DNA of 11,540 nt from Actinomycetota bacterium (GTDB taxonomy: Bacteria > Actinomycetota > Actinomycetes > S36-B12). The translations under genes and the position numbers were made by a program. Positions 1 to 7,291 of this stretch are shown here, in pieces. Location: positions 1 through 11,540 of the forward strand of contig CANJCG010000048.1 of assembly GCA_947472655.1 (NCBI GenBank), in the 5' to 3' direction. How positions within the stretch are numbered: the first letter of the stretch is position 1; every line of letters starts with the position of its first letter. The notes under the pieces were generated by a model. It was not told the DNA's origin and made no database searches. It was given only the letters and a program-made list of their open reading frames with translations.

Positions 1-38
1 AGCGATGCAATTGAACGCACACCCCAACGACGACCCAT
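1..38 (-). CDS. Possible start of a truncated downstream gene (5' part only)
   Basis: An ATG at 38-36 on the minus strand opens a frame (MGRRWGVRSIAS...) that has no stop before the window edge. It starts 3 nt after the TAA of the MFS gene, and an AAGGGG stretch in the last MFS codons could serve as a ribosome binding site. Only 12 complete codons are visible, so no product can be named and the frame may be chance. If real, it would be the second gene of the MFS transcript. Confidence 0.25.
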   Translation of the reverse strand, partial: MGRRWGVRSIAS

Positions 39-41
39 GAC

Positions 42-1319
42 TTACCCCTTTGCCTTATTTGTAGTGAAGAACCAAGCACCTGTAACTACCAGCAAGATTC
101 CTGCAGCACTGATCATTGCAGGTGTTTGACCACTTGCTGGCGAGGTTAGTGCCATTAGGGTGATTCCTGCGACAAGGCAGGCGTTCACAATCATGTCAAA
201 GAGCGCAAAGACTCTGCCTAAATGATCGTCTCTGATTCCAACTTGAATCTCCGTATCGGCGCAAACTTTTACTGCTTGACCAATCAAACCAAAGCAAGCC
301 GCACCAATGAGCAATATAGGCATCGATTCATTCATAGCTCCAGCAAGCACCAGAGCACCACCGGATAAGCCACCAAAAACCAACACCGAAGAAGACCAGG
401 TAACAGTCCCCCAATTTCGGGACGCCCAAGGAGTGCACACTGCCCCGATAAGCGCGCCGGATGCAGCGGCTCCGGTGATGATTGCGAATTGACTCAAAGC
501 GTGGTCAGCATTGGTCATCGAATTAAAAGTGTTGCGAACGAGTAGCAGCGCATCCACAGTGAGCATGCCTAGGGCAATGCGATGAATTCCCACAACAGCA
601 ATTGCCCGTCGCGGGCGGCCGTGGTTACCAAGAACGCGCAACCCATCAACGAATCCTTGAAGCACGCCTATCAATGTGTCTGGTGCACGCTCACCTGTTG
701 GGCCAAGTGCAGTAACAGCAATGCGCCGCGCGATGAGTCCGGCGCAAATAAAGAGAACCGCTGCAAGAAGCAACACGCTTTGGCTGCCGGTATCCCCGCC
801 GCCTGCAAGTGAGCGCAACGCTACTCCGCTGCCCGCGCCAAGCGCCGCGGCGATTGTTCCCGATGTGGGACTCAATGCATTTGCTGTCACCAGATCTCGT
901 CCTTCAACCACATGTGGCAATGATGCAGACAGTCCAGCTAGCACAAATCGACCCACTCCTAAAACAAGAAGTACTGAAACTCCTAGTAAGGCGCCATCGT
1001 TGCTGGCTGCAATCAGCGCCACAATTGGGATCACGCCAACGGCTTTGAGAAAGTTTGCATTCACTAAAATGTTGCGACGGCGCCAACGATCAAGAAGAAC
1101 TCCGGCGAAGGGTCCAATGACTGAGTAAGGCAAGAGCAAAATCGCGAAGGCAACAGCAACCTTGGTAGCCGAGGGCTGCCGTTCTGGTGAGAAAAGCACA
1201 AAAGTGGCAAGTGAGGCTTGGACTAATCCATCTGCGTATTGGCCAACGAGGCGAACTGAAAATAGACGTCGAAAGTCTCTGGTCGCGAGCAACTCCCGCA
1301 GAGCCGAAAACTTTGTCAC
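42..1319 (-). CDS. Major facilitator superfamily transporter (exporter-like)
   Basis: The 425-residue protein is almost entirely hydrophobic segments joined by short loops, the size and texture of a 12-helix MFS permease in the cytoplasmic membrane. The cytoplasmic loop after helix 2 carries a motif-A-like stretch, G73-V-L-L-D77-R78-W-R-R81-R82, typical of proton-coupled MFS carriers. The N-terminus (TRDFRRLFSVRLVGQYADG) resembles drug- or metabolite-efflux MFS members; the substrate cannot be read from the sequence. Translation starts at a GTG (1319-1317), chosen because a -10-like TAGTCT ends 6 nt upstream and no Shine-Dalgarno sequence is present, which suggests a leaderless mRNA. The gene lies downstream of ino1 on the same strand but is separated by a hairpin terminator, so it is probably its own unit. 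A link to inositol metabolism is suggested only by adjacency. Confidence 0.88.
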   Translation of the reverse strand: MTKFSALRELLATRDFRRLFSVRLVGQYADGLVQASLATFVLFSPERQPSATKVAVAFAILLLPYSVIGPFAGVLLDRWRRRNILVNANFLKAVGVIPIVALIAASNDGALLGVSVLLVLGVGRFVLAGLSASLPHVVEGRDLVTANALSPTSGTIAAALGAGSGVALRSLAGGGDTGSQSVLLLAAVLFICAGLIARRIAVTALGPTGERAPDTLIGVLQGFVDGLRVLGNHGRPRRAIAVVGIHRIALGMLTVDALLLVRNTFNSMTNADHALSQFAIITGAAASGALIGAVCTPWASRNWGTVTWSSSVLVFGGLSGGALVLAGAMNESMPILLIGAACFGLIGQAVKVCADTEIQVGIRDDHLGRVFALFDMIVNACLVAGITLMALTSPASGQTPAMISAAGILLVVTGAWFFTTNKAKG

Positions 1320-1325
1320 AGCGTG

Positions 1326-1331
1326 AGACTA
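1326..1331 (-). promoter_or_regulatory. Probable leaderless -10 element of the MFS gene
   Basis: On the minus strand TAGTCT is followed by CACGCT and then the GTG start. A transcript starting about 7 nt after the hexamer would begin at the start codon itself. No convincing -35 is visible; the candidate TTACAC (1354-1349, 17-bp spacer) overlaps the foot of the ino1 terminator. The call rests mainly on the identical geometry at four other genes in this window. Confidence 0.5.
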
Positions 1332-1353
1332 GTGGGATCAGTACACATGTGTA

Positions 1354-1380
1354 AGGCCCGACAGAAAATCTGCCGGGCCC
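1354..1380 (-). terminator. Hairpin terminator after ino1
   Basis: In minus-strand RNA, 1380-1369 pairs with 1365-1354: a GGGCCCGGCAGA arm, a UUU loop and a UCUGUCGGGCCU arm, giving a 12-bp stem with two G-U wobbles. It begins 17 nt after the ino1 stop codon. Only two U residues follow the stem, so it is not a textbook U-tract terminator, which is common in actinobacteria. On the plus strand the wobble pairs become A-C mismatches, so the structure is better matched to minus-strand transcription, i.e. to padR-ino1. Confidence 0.75.
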
Positions 1381-1397
1381 TACACAAAGCTAAAAAA

Positions 1398-2477
1398 TTA
1401 GCTCTTGATTTTTCCGCTAATAAAGTCTTCAACTGCCTGCTTTGCTTCAGAATCGTTGTACTGCACAGGTGGTGACTTCATGAAGTAGCTGGAAGCTGCA
1501 AGAAGTGGCCCACCAACCTTGCGGTCCATGCCAATTTTTGCGGCACGAACAGCATCAATAATGACGCCAGCTGAGTTCGGTGAGTCCCAAACCTCGAGCT
1601 TGTATTCAAGGTTCAAAGGCACGTCACCGAAAGCACGACCTTCAAGGCGGATGAAAGCCCATTTGCGGTCATCAAGCCAAGCCACGTAGTCAGATGGTCC
1701 GATATGCACGTTGTCTGCACCAAGGTCATGCGACAACTGTGAGGTCACTGACTGAGTTTTTGAGATCTTCTTTGACTCGAGGCGATCGCGTTCCAACATG
1801 TTCTTGAAGTCCATGTTGCCACCAACGTTGAGTTGGTAGGTGCGATCTACGATCACGCCGCGATCTTCGAAGAGCTTCGCAAGCACGCGGTGCGTAATGG
1901 TCGCGCCGACCTGGCTTTTGATGTCGTCACCAACGATTGGCAGACCTGCGTCAACAAAGCGTTGGGCCCAAGCTGGTGTTCCAGCAATAAAGACAGGCAG
2001 TGCATTGACGAAGCCACAGCCAGCGTCGATTGCGCACTGCGCATAAAAGCGTGCAGCATCTTCCGAACCAACGGGCAGGTAACAGACAACAACGTCAACT
2101 TCGGCTGCGCGCAATGCTGCGACGATGTCTACTGGCGTAGCATCTGATTCGAGAATTGTTTCGCGGTAGTACTTACCGAGGCCGTCAAGAGTATGTCCGC
2201 GTTGAACAGTGATGCCTGTTTGTGGAACATCGCAAATCTTGATGGTGTTGTTTTCTGAAGCACCGATAGCATCGGCGAGATCAAGGCCGACCTTCTTGGA
2301 GTCGACGTCAAAGGCGGCAACGAACTTCACATCGCTGACGTGGTAGTCGCCGAACTTCACGTGCATCAGACCGGGCACGAAGCCTGTTGGATCTGCGTCT
2401 TTGTAGTACTCGACACCCTGTACGAGTGAAGCTGCACAGTTGCCTACGCCAACGATGGCGACGCGAACTGATCCCAT
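1398..2477 (-). CDS. ino1: Inositol-3-phosphate synthase
   Basis: Ino1 converts D-glucose 6-phosphate to 1D-myo-inositol 3-phosphate using NAD as an internal redox cofactor, in the cytosol. In actinobacteria this feeds phosphatidylinositol, its mannosides and mycothiol. The 359 residues match the compact actinobacterial form (about 360 aa). Visible signatures are the NAD-binding Rossmann glycines VGVGNCAASL near residues 9-18, GDDIKSQVGAT (183-193), NVGGNMDFKNM (217-227), the catalytic-region stretch NLEYKLEVWDSPNSAG (289-304) and KSPPVQY (334-340). The ATG at 2477 is preceded by a strong AAGGAG at 6-nt spacing. It lies 18 bp after padR and shares its transcript, so control by PadR is likely. 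The same padR-ino1 pair occurs in M. tuberculosis (Rv0047c-Rv0046c). Confidence 0.97.
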   Translation of the reverse strand: MGSVRVAIVGVGNCAASLVQGVEYYKDADPTGFVPGLMHVKFGDYHVSDVKFVAAFDVDSKKVGLDLADAIGASENNTIKICDVPQTGITVQRGHTLDGLGKYYRETILESDATPVDIVAALRAAEVDVVVCYLPVGSEDAARFYAQCAIDAGCGFVNALPVFIAGTPAWAQRFVDAGLPIVGDDIKSQVGATITHRVLAKLFEDRGVIVDRTYQLNVGGNMDFKNMLERDRLESKKISKTQSVTSQLSHDLGADNVHIGPSDYVAWLDDRKWAFIRLEGRAFGDVPLNLEYKLEVWDSPNSAGVIIDAVRAAKIGMDRKVGGPLLAASSYFMKSPPVQYNDSEAKQAVEDFISGKIKS

Positions 2478-2483
2478 GGTTTT

Positions 2484-2489
2484 CTCCTT
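2484..2489 (-). promoter_or_regulatory. Ribosome binding site of ino1
   Basis: AAGGAG on the minus strand lies 6 nt before the ino1 ATG and inside the 18-nt padR-ino1 gap. It fixes the start. It also contrasts with the leaderless first gene of this operon, which has no such sequence. Confidence 0.8.
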
Positions 2490-2495
2490 GTTTTG

Positions 2496-3086
2496 TCAGG
2501 CCGTGCTTGATGGTTGAGCAGACTCTGCGTTCTTACGCTCGGTCGTAATAAGTTCGTTGAGCCAGCGCACTTCATGTTCGGCTCGATCGAGTCCATGGTT
2601 TTGCAACTCGAGGGTGTAGTTGTCTACGCGATCCTTGGATTTGGTAACAGATTCGCGCAGCAGAGCCACGCGCTCTTCTACTCGGGAGCGTCGTCCTTCC
2701 AAGATTCGCACGCGTACCCGAGCTTCGGTGCGACCAAAGAAAGCCAGATGCGCGGCAAAGCCTTCGTCCTCCCAAGCCTCCGGGCCAGATTCGTTGACCC
2801 AGTGCTCAAAAGCTTCTTTGCCATCTCCGGTGAGGGAGTAGACCACGCGAGCGCGGCGACCACTCAGAGCAGGTGCGCTGCTTTCCGTGGCTGGCGTGAC
2901 GGTGACTTGAGCAATCCAGCCACGCTGCTCGATTCTGCGTAAGCATGGGTAAAGGGAACCAAAACTCAGGGTTCGAAAGGGCCCAAGCACGGTATCCAGG
3001 CGCTTACGAAGCTCATAACCGTGGAGGGGACCATCGCCAAGCATGCCGAGAACGGCAAATTCGAGGATGTCAGCCCGTTTGGTCAT
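2496..3086 (-). CDS. PadR-family transcriptional regulator of the ino1 operon
   Basis: This is a 196-residue DNA-binding regulator. The winged helix-turn-helix spans about residues 5-90: ILEFAVLGMLGDGPLHGYEL, then a recognition region with the PadR hallmark SFGSLYPCLRRIEQRGWI (41-58) and a wing ending RVVYSLTGDGKEAF. Residues about 110-190 are charged and helical, as in the dimerising coiled-coil tail of PadR proteins of this length. The frame is open 63 codons further upstream, but that extension has no family similarity and runs through the operator. I place the start at ATG 3086-3084, where TATCTT ends 6 nt upstream. It is followed by ino1 on the same transcript. The paired GATATATC palindromes over its -10 suggest repression of its own operon; the ligand is unknown. 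Confidence 0.92.
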   Translation of the reverse strand: MTKRADILEFAVLGMLGDGPLHGYELRKRLDTVLGPFRTLSFGSLYPCLRRIEQRGWIAQVTVTPATESSAPALSGRRARVVYSLTGDGKEAFEHWVNESGPEAWEDEGFAAHLAFFGRTEARVRVRILEGRRSRVEERVALLRESVTKSKDRVDNYTLELQNHGLDRAEHEVRWLNELITTERKNAESAQPSSTA

Positions 3087-3092
3087 GACAGA

Positions 3093-3098
3093 AAGATA
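3093..3098 (-). promoter_or_regulatory. Probable leaderless -10 element of padR-ino1
   Basis: TATCTT on the minus strand is followed by TCTGTC and then the padR ATG. A possible -35, TTGCGT (3122-3117), sits at an 18-bp spacing. No Shine-Dalgarno sequence precedes padR, in line with a leaderless transcript. The element overlaps the first palindrome of the operator. Confidence 0.6.
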
Positions 3099-3115
3099 TA
3101 TCAAATCGATATATC
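3095..3115. promoter_or_regulatory. Putative PadR operator (two GATATATC palindromes)
   Basis: Two identical, self-palindromic octamers GATATATC (3095-3102 and 3108-3115) are separated by AAATC, 13 bp centre to centre. One covers the padR -10 and the other lies in the -10/-35 spacer, so a bound dimer or pair of dimers would exclude RNA polymerase. AT-rich palindromes in front of the regulator's own gene are typical of PadR autoregulation. The site is 31 bp from the divergent -10 at 3147 and could also affect that promoter. Binding is inferred from position and symmetry. Confidence 0.65.
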
Positions 3116-3146
3116 GACGCAAACTCATGGCACTCAATTCGCCGTT

Positions 3147-3152
3147 TAGACT
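3147..3152 (+). promoter_or_regulatory. Probable leaderless -10 element of the DUF5318-ponA operon
   Basis: TAGACT is followed by AGTGCG and then the ATG at 3159, the same hexamer plus 6-nt arrangement as for padR, MFS, xth and vapB. No clear -35 is present at 16-18 bp. It lies in the 72-bp divergent region shared with padR. Confidence 0.55.
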
Positions 3153-3158
3153 AGTGCG

Positions 3159-3683
3159 ATGGCTGGCCCACGCAAATCCGCGATTCGAGGCAGCGTTGTG
3201 CGCGGCGCCTCGGCCAAGCCGACGAAGAATCAGGCCTTGCCACCGGCCGAACCAATTAAAGATCCAACGGCTCACCGTTCGCCGATTGATTACGCACTGC
3301 AGCGCCGGGCCTCGCTGTATGCCTTCTTTAATGGCGGCATGTTGAGCAGCGAATTCTGCGATGCCGATCCATATTTACTCAAAGCAGCCAAATTTCATGG
3401 TGAAGCCACGGGTTCGCCCTGCCCGGTGTGTAAAGACCCTGATTTCGTGCACGTCACCTATGTCTATGGAGATCAACTTGGCCCCTATTCAGGCCGAGTT
3501 CGACAAGCAGTGGATTTGCCAGAAATGGCGAAATCCTTCGGCGAGTTCAAGGTGTATGTGGTTGAGGTCTGCCAGCGTTGCCATTGGAACTTTCTCACCA
3601 AGACCTACGTCTTGGGAGATGGAGTCCCGCGTCGTGCACCCCGCACCCCTCGCGACCTCATTGACCTTGAAGGGAATTCGTGA
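3159..3683 (+). CDS. DUF5318 family protein, zinc-ribbon-like, first gene of the ponA operon
   Basis: The 174-residue protein has no signal peptide or membrane segment, so it is probably cytosolic. It carries two CxxC knuckles, C88-P-V-C91 and C138-Q-R-C141-H142, about 47 residues apart, plus C67. This spacing suggests a zinc ribbon. It looks like the family I know as DUF5318 (Rv0049 in M. tuberculosis), whose function is not established. The conserved core begins near residue 40 (SPIDYALQRRASLYAFFNGG); the first 40 residues are basic, Ala/Pro-rich and probably disordered. The ATG at 3159 is chosen because TAGACT ends 6 nt upstream. Its stop overlaps the ponA start (GTGA), so the two are translationally coupled, and a role tied to peptidoglycan synthesis is plausible but inferred. 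Confidence 0.82.
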   Translation: MAGPRKSAIRGSVVRGASAKPTKNQALPPAEPIKDPTAHRSPIDYALQRRASLYAFFNGGMLSSEFCDADPYLLKAAKFHGEATGSPCPVCKDPDFVHVTYVYGDQLGPYSGRVRQAVDLPEMAKSFGEFKVYVVEVCQRCHWNFLTKTYVLGDGVPRRAPRTPRDLIDLEGNS

Positions 3684-5938
3684 CCGAGCGCGGATCAGGC
3701 AGTCGACCTAGTGGTGCCCGCCCACCAGCTCGACGACCGGCGCAACGTCGCCCGCCGTCACGTAGGCCGGTGAAAAAAAGCCGACACTGGTTGCGAAGAA
3801 TCATTCTCGCGGGAATCGCTGTCGTAGTTCTTGGTGTCGTTGGGTTCGTCATTGCTCTTGCTTTAACCACTGTGCCAACACCCAACGAGTTATCCACCAC
3901 GCAAGCCACGATCGTGTATTACGCAGATGGCAAAAACGAAGTTGGTCGACTCGGAGACACTTCACGTCGAAGCGTTCCCCTTGACACAGTGCCGCTCATA
4001 ACTCAAAGAGCAATTCTTGCCGCAGAAGATCGAGACTTCTATAACCATGGTGGTATTTCACCTATTGGCTTTGCGCGTGCGCTGTTTAATAACGTAAGTG
4101 GTGGTTCGACTCAAGGTGGCTCCACAATCACACAGCAGTACGCGAAGAATGCATTCTTAACTCAAGAGCGTTCCTGGAGCCGCAAGATCAAAGAAGCTTT
4201 GCTCTCGATCAAGCTAGAAACGGTTTCTTCGAAAGATCAAATTCTTGAGAATTATTTGAACACCATTTATTTTGGCCGTAATGCTTATGGCATTGATGCT
4301 GCAGCTCGTAGCTATTTCGGTAAGTCCGTTGATCAACTCAATCTCGGCCAAAGTGCATTGCTAGCAGCAATTATTAACTCTCCCAGCTACTACTCAGAGA
4401 CACCGAATAATGGCGAACTTAAAGGTCGGTGGAAGTACGTACTTGATGGCATGGTTAACCAAGGGTGGATCACCCAAGACCAAGCAACGAGTGCAAAGTT
4501 CCCTGACATTAATCGACAAGTAAATGCTAATCGCCTTGGTGGTCAAACGGGTTACCTGATGCAGGCGGTCAAAGATCAGCTGGTAGCCCAAGGTTTTGAT
4601 GAGCAGGAAGTTGAAAAGGGTGGATTGCGAATCATCACAACTTTAGATAAAAAAGCTGAAGATGCAGCAGTGGCTGCGGTTGAAGCACAAGGTCCAAAGT
4701 CAAACACCAAAGGTTTACGTATCGGTTTGGCATCCGTGCGACCGAACACGGGTGAGATTGTCGCTCTTTACGGCGGCGAAGACTTCATTACCAATCAAAT
4801 TAACAATGCGACCAGGCCATTTGCGCAGGCAGGGTCAACCTTTAAACCTTTCGCATTAGCTGCGGCAACAGAACAGGATTACAACCTGCACACCATGTGG
4901 AATGCAGACTCACCGTGCACGGTAAACGGTTATACCTTGACGAACTATGCCGATAAATCCTTTGGACTTGCATCTCTCCTCAAAGCCACACTGCACTCCA
5001 TCAACTGCGCCTATGTTCAGCTGGAGTCGGCAGTCGGCGTAGACAAGGTGGCAGATGCAGCAGTTCGTGCGGGTGTACCGACAAGCACTCCGGGATTGAA
5101 TCTGGATGCCCTTGACTTAACTTTTGTGCTCGGTACTGCATCACCTTCTGGCCTAGATATGGCGAACGCTTATGCAACTTTTGCGAATCAAGGTGTGCGT
5201 TCTAGTACCTCAATAGTCAAGCAGGTGCTGGGGCAAAATGGCGGTCTTCTCTATGAGTACACACCCACGGTGACTGCCGAATTTGATTCTAGGATCGCGA
5301 ATACCGTGACCTATGCACTGAACCAAAACGTTGACAAGGGAACAGCCTTTGCGGCGCGCGCGCTAGGGCGTCCTGCAGCTGCAAAAACCGGAACCACGGA
5401 CGGAAATAAGAGCGCTTGGTTGGTGGGCTACACACCTGAACTCTCAACAGCGGTGCTTATGGCCAAAGAGATAAATGGATTACCTGTCTCGATGACTGGC
5501 ACGGGCGGTCTAAGAACAGTTACCGGAGGTTCATTTCCTGCGGCAATGTGGACCGCCTATATGAAGGGCGCATTGGCAGGAACACCGATTGTTCAATTCC
5601 CGCCGCCACCTGACTCAATCAATGATCGTTGGAATTGCGCAGATCTTTCAGCCAGCAACGGTGGCACACCACCACTTGGTTGCCCAGGGGCAGCATCGAT
5701 GGAATTTGCACCCGGTGCCATTGGCGAGGCGGGTAACCCAGATGGGATCACGATTCCGGGATCAACAACAGCCATTCCAAATGTTGGAGATAGCGCACCG
5801 AATATCAATAACAAACCAAGTAAGGCGTCAAAACTTCCAGCAGCAGATCCAACGCCTACCCCGACTCCTATAAAAACCAAGGGCACGAAGGCACCAGCAC
5901 AAAGTAGTGGCGATGGGGCTCCTGGCCGAGCCGGGTAG
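3680..5938 (+). CDS. ponA: Bifunctional class A penicillin-binding protein (GT51 transglycosylase / transpeptidase)
   Basis: This enzyme polymerises lipid II into glycan strands and crosslinks stem peptides on the outer face of the membrane. The 752 residues contain a basic Pro/Arg-rich cytoplasmic tail (1-40), one membrane anchor (about 41-63), and a GT51 domain with the catalytic motif AE116DRDFYNHGG, GGSTITQQ (146-153), RKIKEALLSIKLE (168-180) and ENYLNTIYFG (190-199). The transpeptidase domain has S386-T-F-K389, S440-I-N442 and K569-T-G571. All catalytic motifs are intact. The tail after about residue 640 is rich in Pro, Thr and Lys, as in mycobacterial PonA proteins. Cysteines at 413, 443, 653 and 668 are extracytoplasmic and could form disulfides. 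The GTG start overlaps the previous stop by 4 nt and has GAAGGG 5 nt upstream. It matches PonA1 (Rv0050) in context. Confidence 0.96.
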   Translation: MTERGSGSRPSGARPPARRPAQRRPPSRRPVKKSRHWLRRIILAGIAVVVLGVVGFVIALALTTVPTPNELSTTQATIVYYADGKNEVGRLGDTSRRSVPLDTVPLITQRAILAAEDRDFYNHGGISPIGFARALFNNVSGGSTQGGSTITQQYAKNAFLTQERSWSRKIKEALLSIKLETVSSKDQILENYLNTIYFGRNAYGIDAAARSYFGKSVDQLNLGQSALLAAIINSPSYYSETPNNGELKGRWKYVLDGMVNQGWITQDQATSAKFPDINRQVNANRLGGQTGYLMQAVKDQLVAQGFDEQEVEKGGLRIITTLDKKAEDAAVAAVEAQGPKSNTKGLRIGLASVRPNTGEIVALYGGEDFITNQINNATRPFAQAGSTFKPFALAAATEQDYNLHTMWNADSPCTVNGYTLTNYADKSFGLASLLKATLHSINCAYVQLESAVGVDKVADAAVRAGVPTSTPGLNLDALDLTFVLGTASPSGLDMANAYATFANQGVRSSTSIVKQVLGQNGGLLYEYTPTVTAEFDSRIANTVTYALNQNVDKGTAFAARALGRPAAAKTGTTDGNKSAWLVGYTPELSTAVLMAKEINGLPVSMTGTGGLRTVTGGSFPAAMWTAYMKGALAGTPIVQFPPPPDSINDRWNCADLSASNGGTPPLGCPGAASMEFAPGAIGEAGNPDGITIPGSTTAIPNVGDSAPNINNKPSKASKLPAADPTPTPTPIKTKGTKAPAQSSGDGAPGRAG

Positions 5939-5944
5939 AACTCA

Positions 5945-7291
5945 ATGACCCACATTTTTCCAACGCAAGACGATCCACTGATCGCACAAAATGCGGAACT
6001 GATTGGTGGACCTTCAGGTAAGTATCAACGGGTAAGCCGATCTTGGTGGTCACCACTTCGAGTGATCATTGTGTTGACCACGATGAGTTACGCATTCGGT
6101 ATTTGGTTGGATTCTTCATGTCGAAATTCGAGCTGGATTTCACCGCAACGATATGAGCATTTGTGTTACACGGATATTCATCCCTTTTACACGCTCAAGG
6201 GATTTGCCGAAGGGATCTTTCCTTATTTAGGAAGCGCAACACCTGATCAGATGGTGGATGCCCCCGTGCTTGTTGGGTTGTTCATGCAAGTTGCCGCGAC
6301 TATCACAAAATTCTTCAACGGGATTTGGCCTCAAGCTGATGCCGGTATTTTGTATTACGACATCACCGTAACGCTGTTATTCATAGCCTTGCTCATAACG
6401 GTGATTGCCACCCTTAAAACAGTGAAGTACCGACCGTGGGATGCGGCAATGATTGCCTTGGCACCCATGATGATTCTTGCCGCAACCATAAGTTGGGACT
6501 TGCTGGCAGTTGCATTTGTTTCGCTAGCTTTCTTGAACTATCGCAAGGATAAACTTCTGGCGACGGGAATTTTCCTAGGCCTTGCGTTAGCTAGTGCGAG
6601 CTATCCGATTGCCATTTTCATCGCGCTGGTCATTCTCGCTATACGATCCCGTGACTGGTCTGCAACCGTGAAGATTTCGGTGACGGCAGCGATGACTTGG
6701 TTGGTAGTGAATCTTCCTTTTGCCGTCTTGCACTTTGACGGCTGGATTGTCATCTACAAGAAGATTCTGACTTCAGGTGCAGAGCTTGGTTCCGTTTGGT
6801 ATGCCATCACCCAAATTGGTGGGCCTTCAGTGAACACCACAGTGCTAAATTTCGCGTCACTTTTGCTTTTTGCTGCTGCTGTTATCGGCGTTGTAGCGAT
6901 TACTCTTCAATCTCCCGTGCCACCGCGAGCAGCATCTGTCGTATTTCTTGTCGTGGCAGCTTTCGCACTCGTTGCTAAGGGCTATTCACCGCAGTTTGGA
7001 CTCTGGTTGATTCCGCTGGCAGTACTTGCTCGACCTCGGTGGCGTGACTTTCTCATTTGGCAGGCATGCCAAGTTGTGTACTTCATTGCCGTGTGGTGGT
7101 TCTTAGCTGGCTATAACGTTGAGGGCGCGAAAGGGCTAACTCCTCAGTGGTATGCGGTTGCTACGGGCGTCCATATCGCTGGCACGGTGTACTTCGCGTA
7201 TCGAGTCATCCAAGACATGTATTCGCCAACGCATTACAACGAAGTCGTAGCTAGCCCAGACCAAGAACTGCATCAAAACGTGATGTCGTAA
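5945..7291 (+). CDS. Polytopic membrane glycosyltransferase-like protein (GT87 / DUF2029 type)
   Basis: The 448-residue protein has about ten hydrophobic helices, beginning near residues 37-55, and an extracytoplasmic first loop with C74-Y-T-D77-I-x-P followed by FYTLKGFAEGIFPYL. An Asp in the first loop is typical of GT-C enzymes that use polyprenyl-phosphate sugars. Other GT-C/GT87-like signs are ISWDLLAVA (172-180) and GYSPQFGLWLIPLAVL (336-351). It corresponds by position to Rv0051. A mannosyltransferase role is common in the family, but the donor and acceptor here are unknown. It starts 6 bp after ponA and has no evident Shine-Dalgarno sequence, so it probably depends on translation of the upstream gene. 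Its last 41 bp overlap the convergent racemase-like gene. Confidence 0.82.
   Translation: MTHIFPTQDDPLIAQNAELIGGPSGKYQRVSRSWWSPLRVIIVLTTMSYAFGIWLDSSCRNSSWISPQRYEHLCYTDIHPFYTLKGFAEGIFPYLGSATPDQMVDAPVLVGLFMQVAATITKFFNGIWPQADAGILYYDITVTLLFIALLITVIATLKTVKYRPWDAAMIALAPMMILAATISWDLLAVAFVSLAFLNYRKDKLLATGIFLGLALASASYPIAIFIALVILAIRSRDWSATVKISVTAAMTWLVVNLPFAVLHFDGWIVIYKKILTSGAELGSVWYAITQIGGPSVNTTVLNFASLLLFAAAVIGVVAITLQSPVPPRAASVVFLVVAAFALVAKGYSPQFGLWLIPLAVLARPRWRDFLIWQACQVVYFIAVWWFLAGYNVEGAKGLTPQWYAVATGVHIAGTVYFAYRVIQDMYSPTHYNEVVASPDQELHQNVMS

Noticed and set aside
3087..3275. N-terminal extension of PadR by 63 residues
   Set aside because: It has no PadR similarity, runs through the putative operator and the divergent gene's start, and a well-placed -10 precedes the shorter ATG.
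3889..3897. TTATCCACC, one base from a DnaA box
   Set aside because: It lies within ponA coding sequence with one mismatch and is alone; ordinary coding coincidence.
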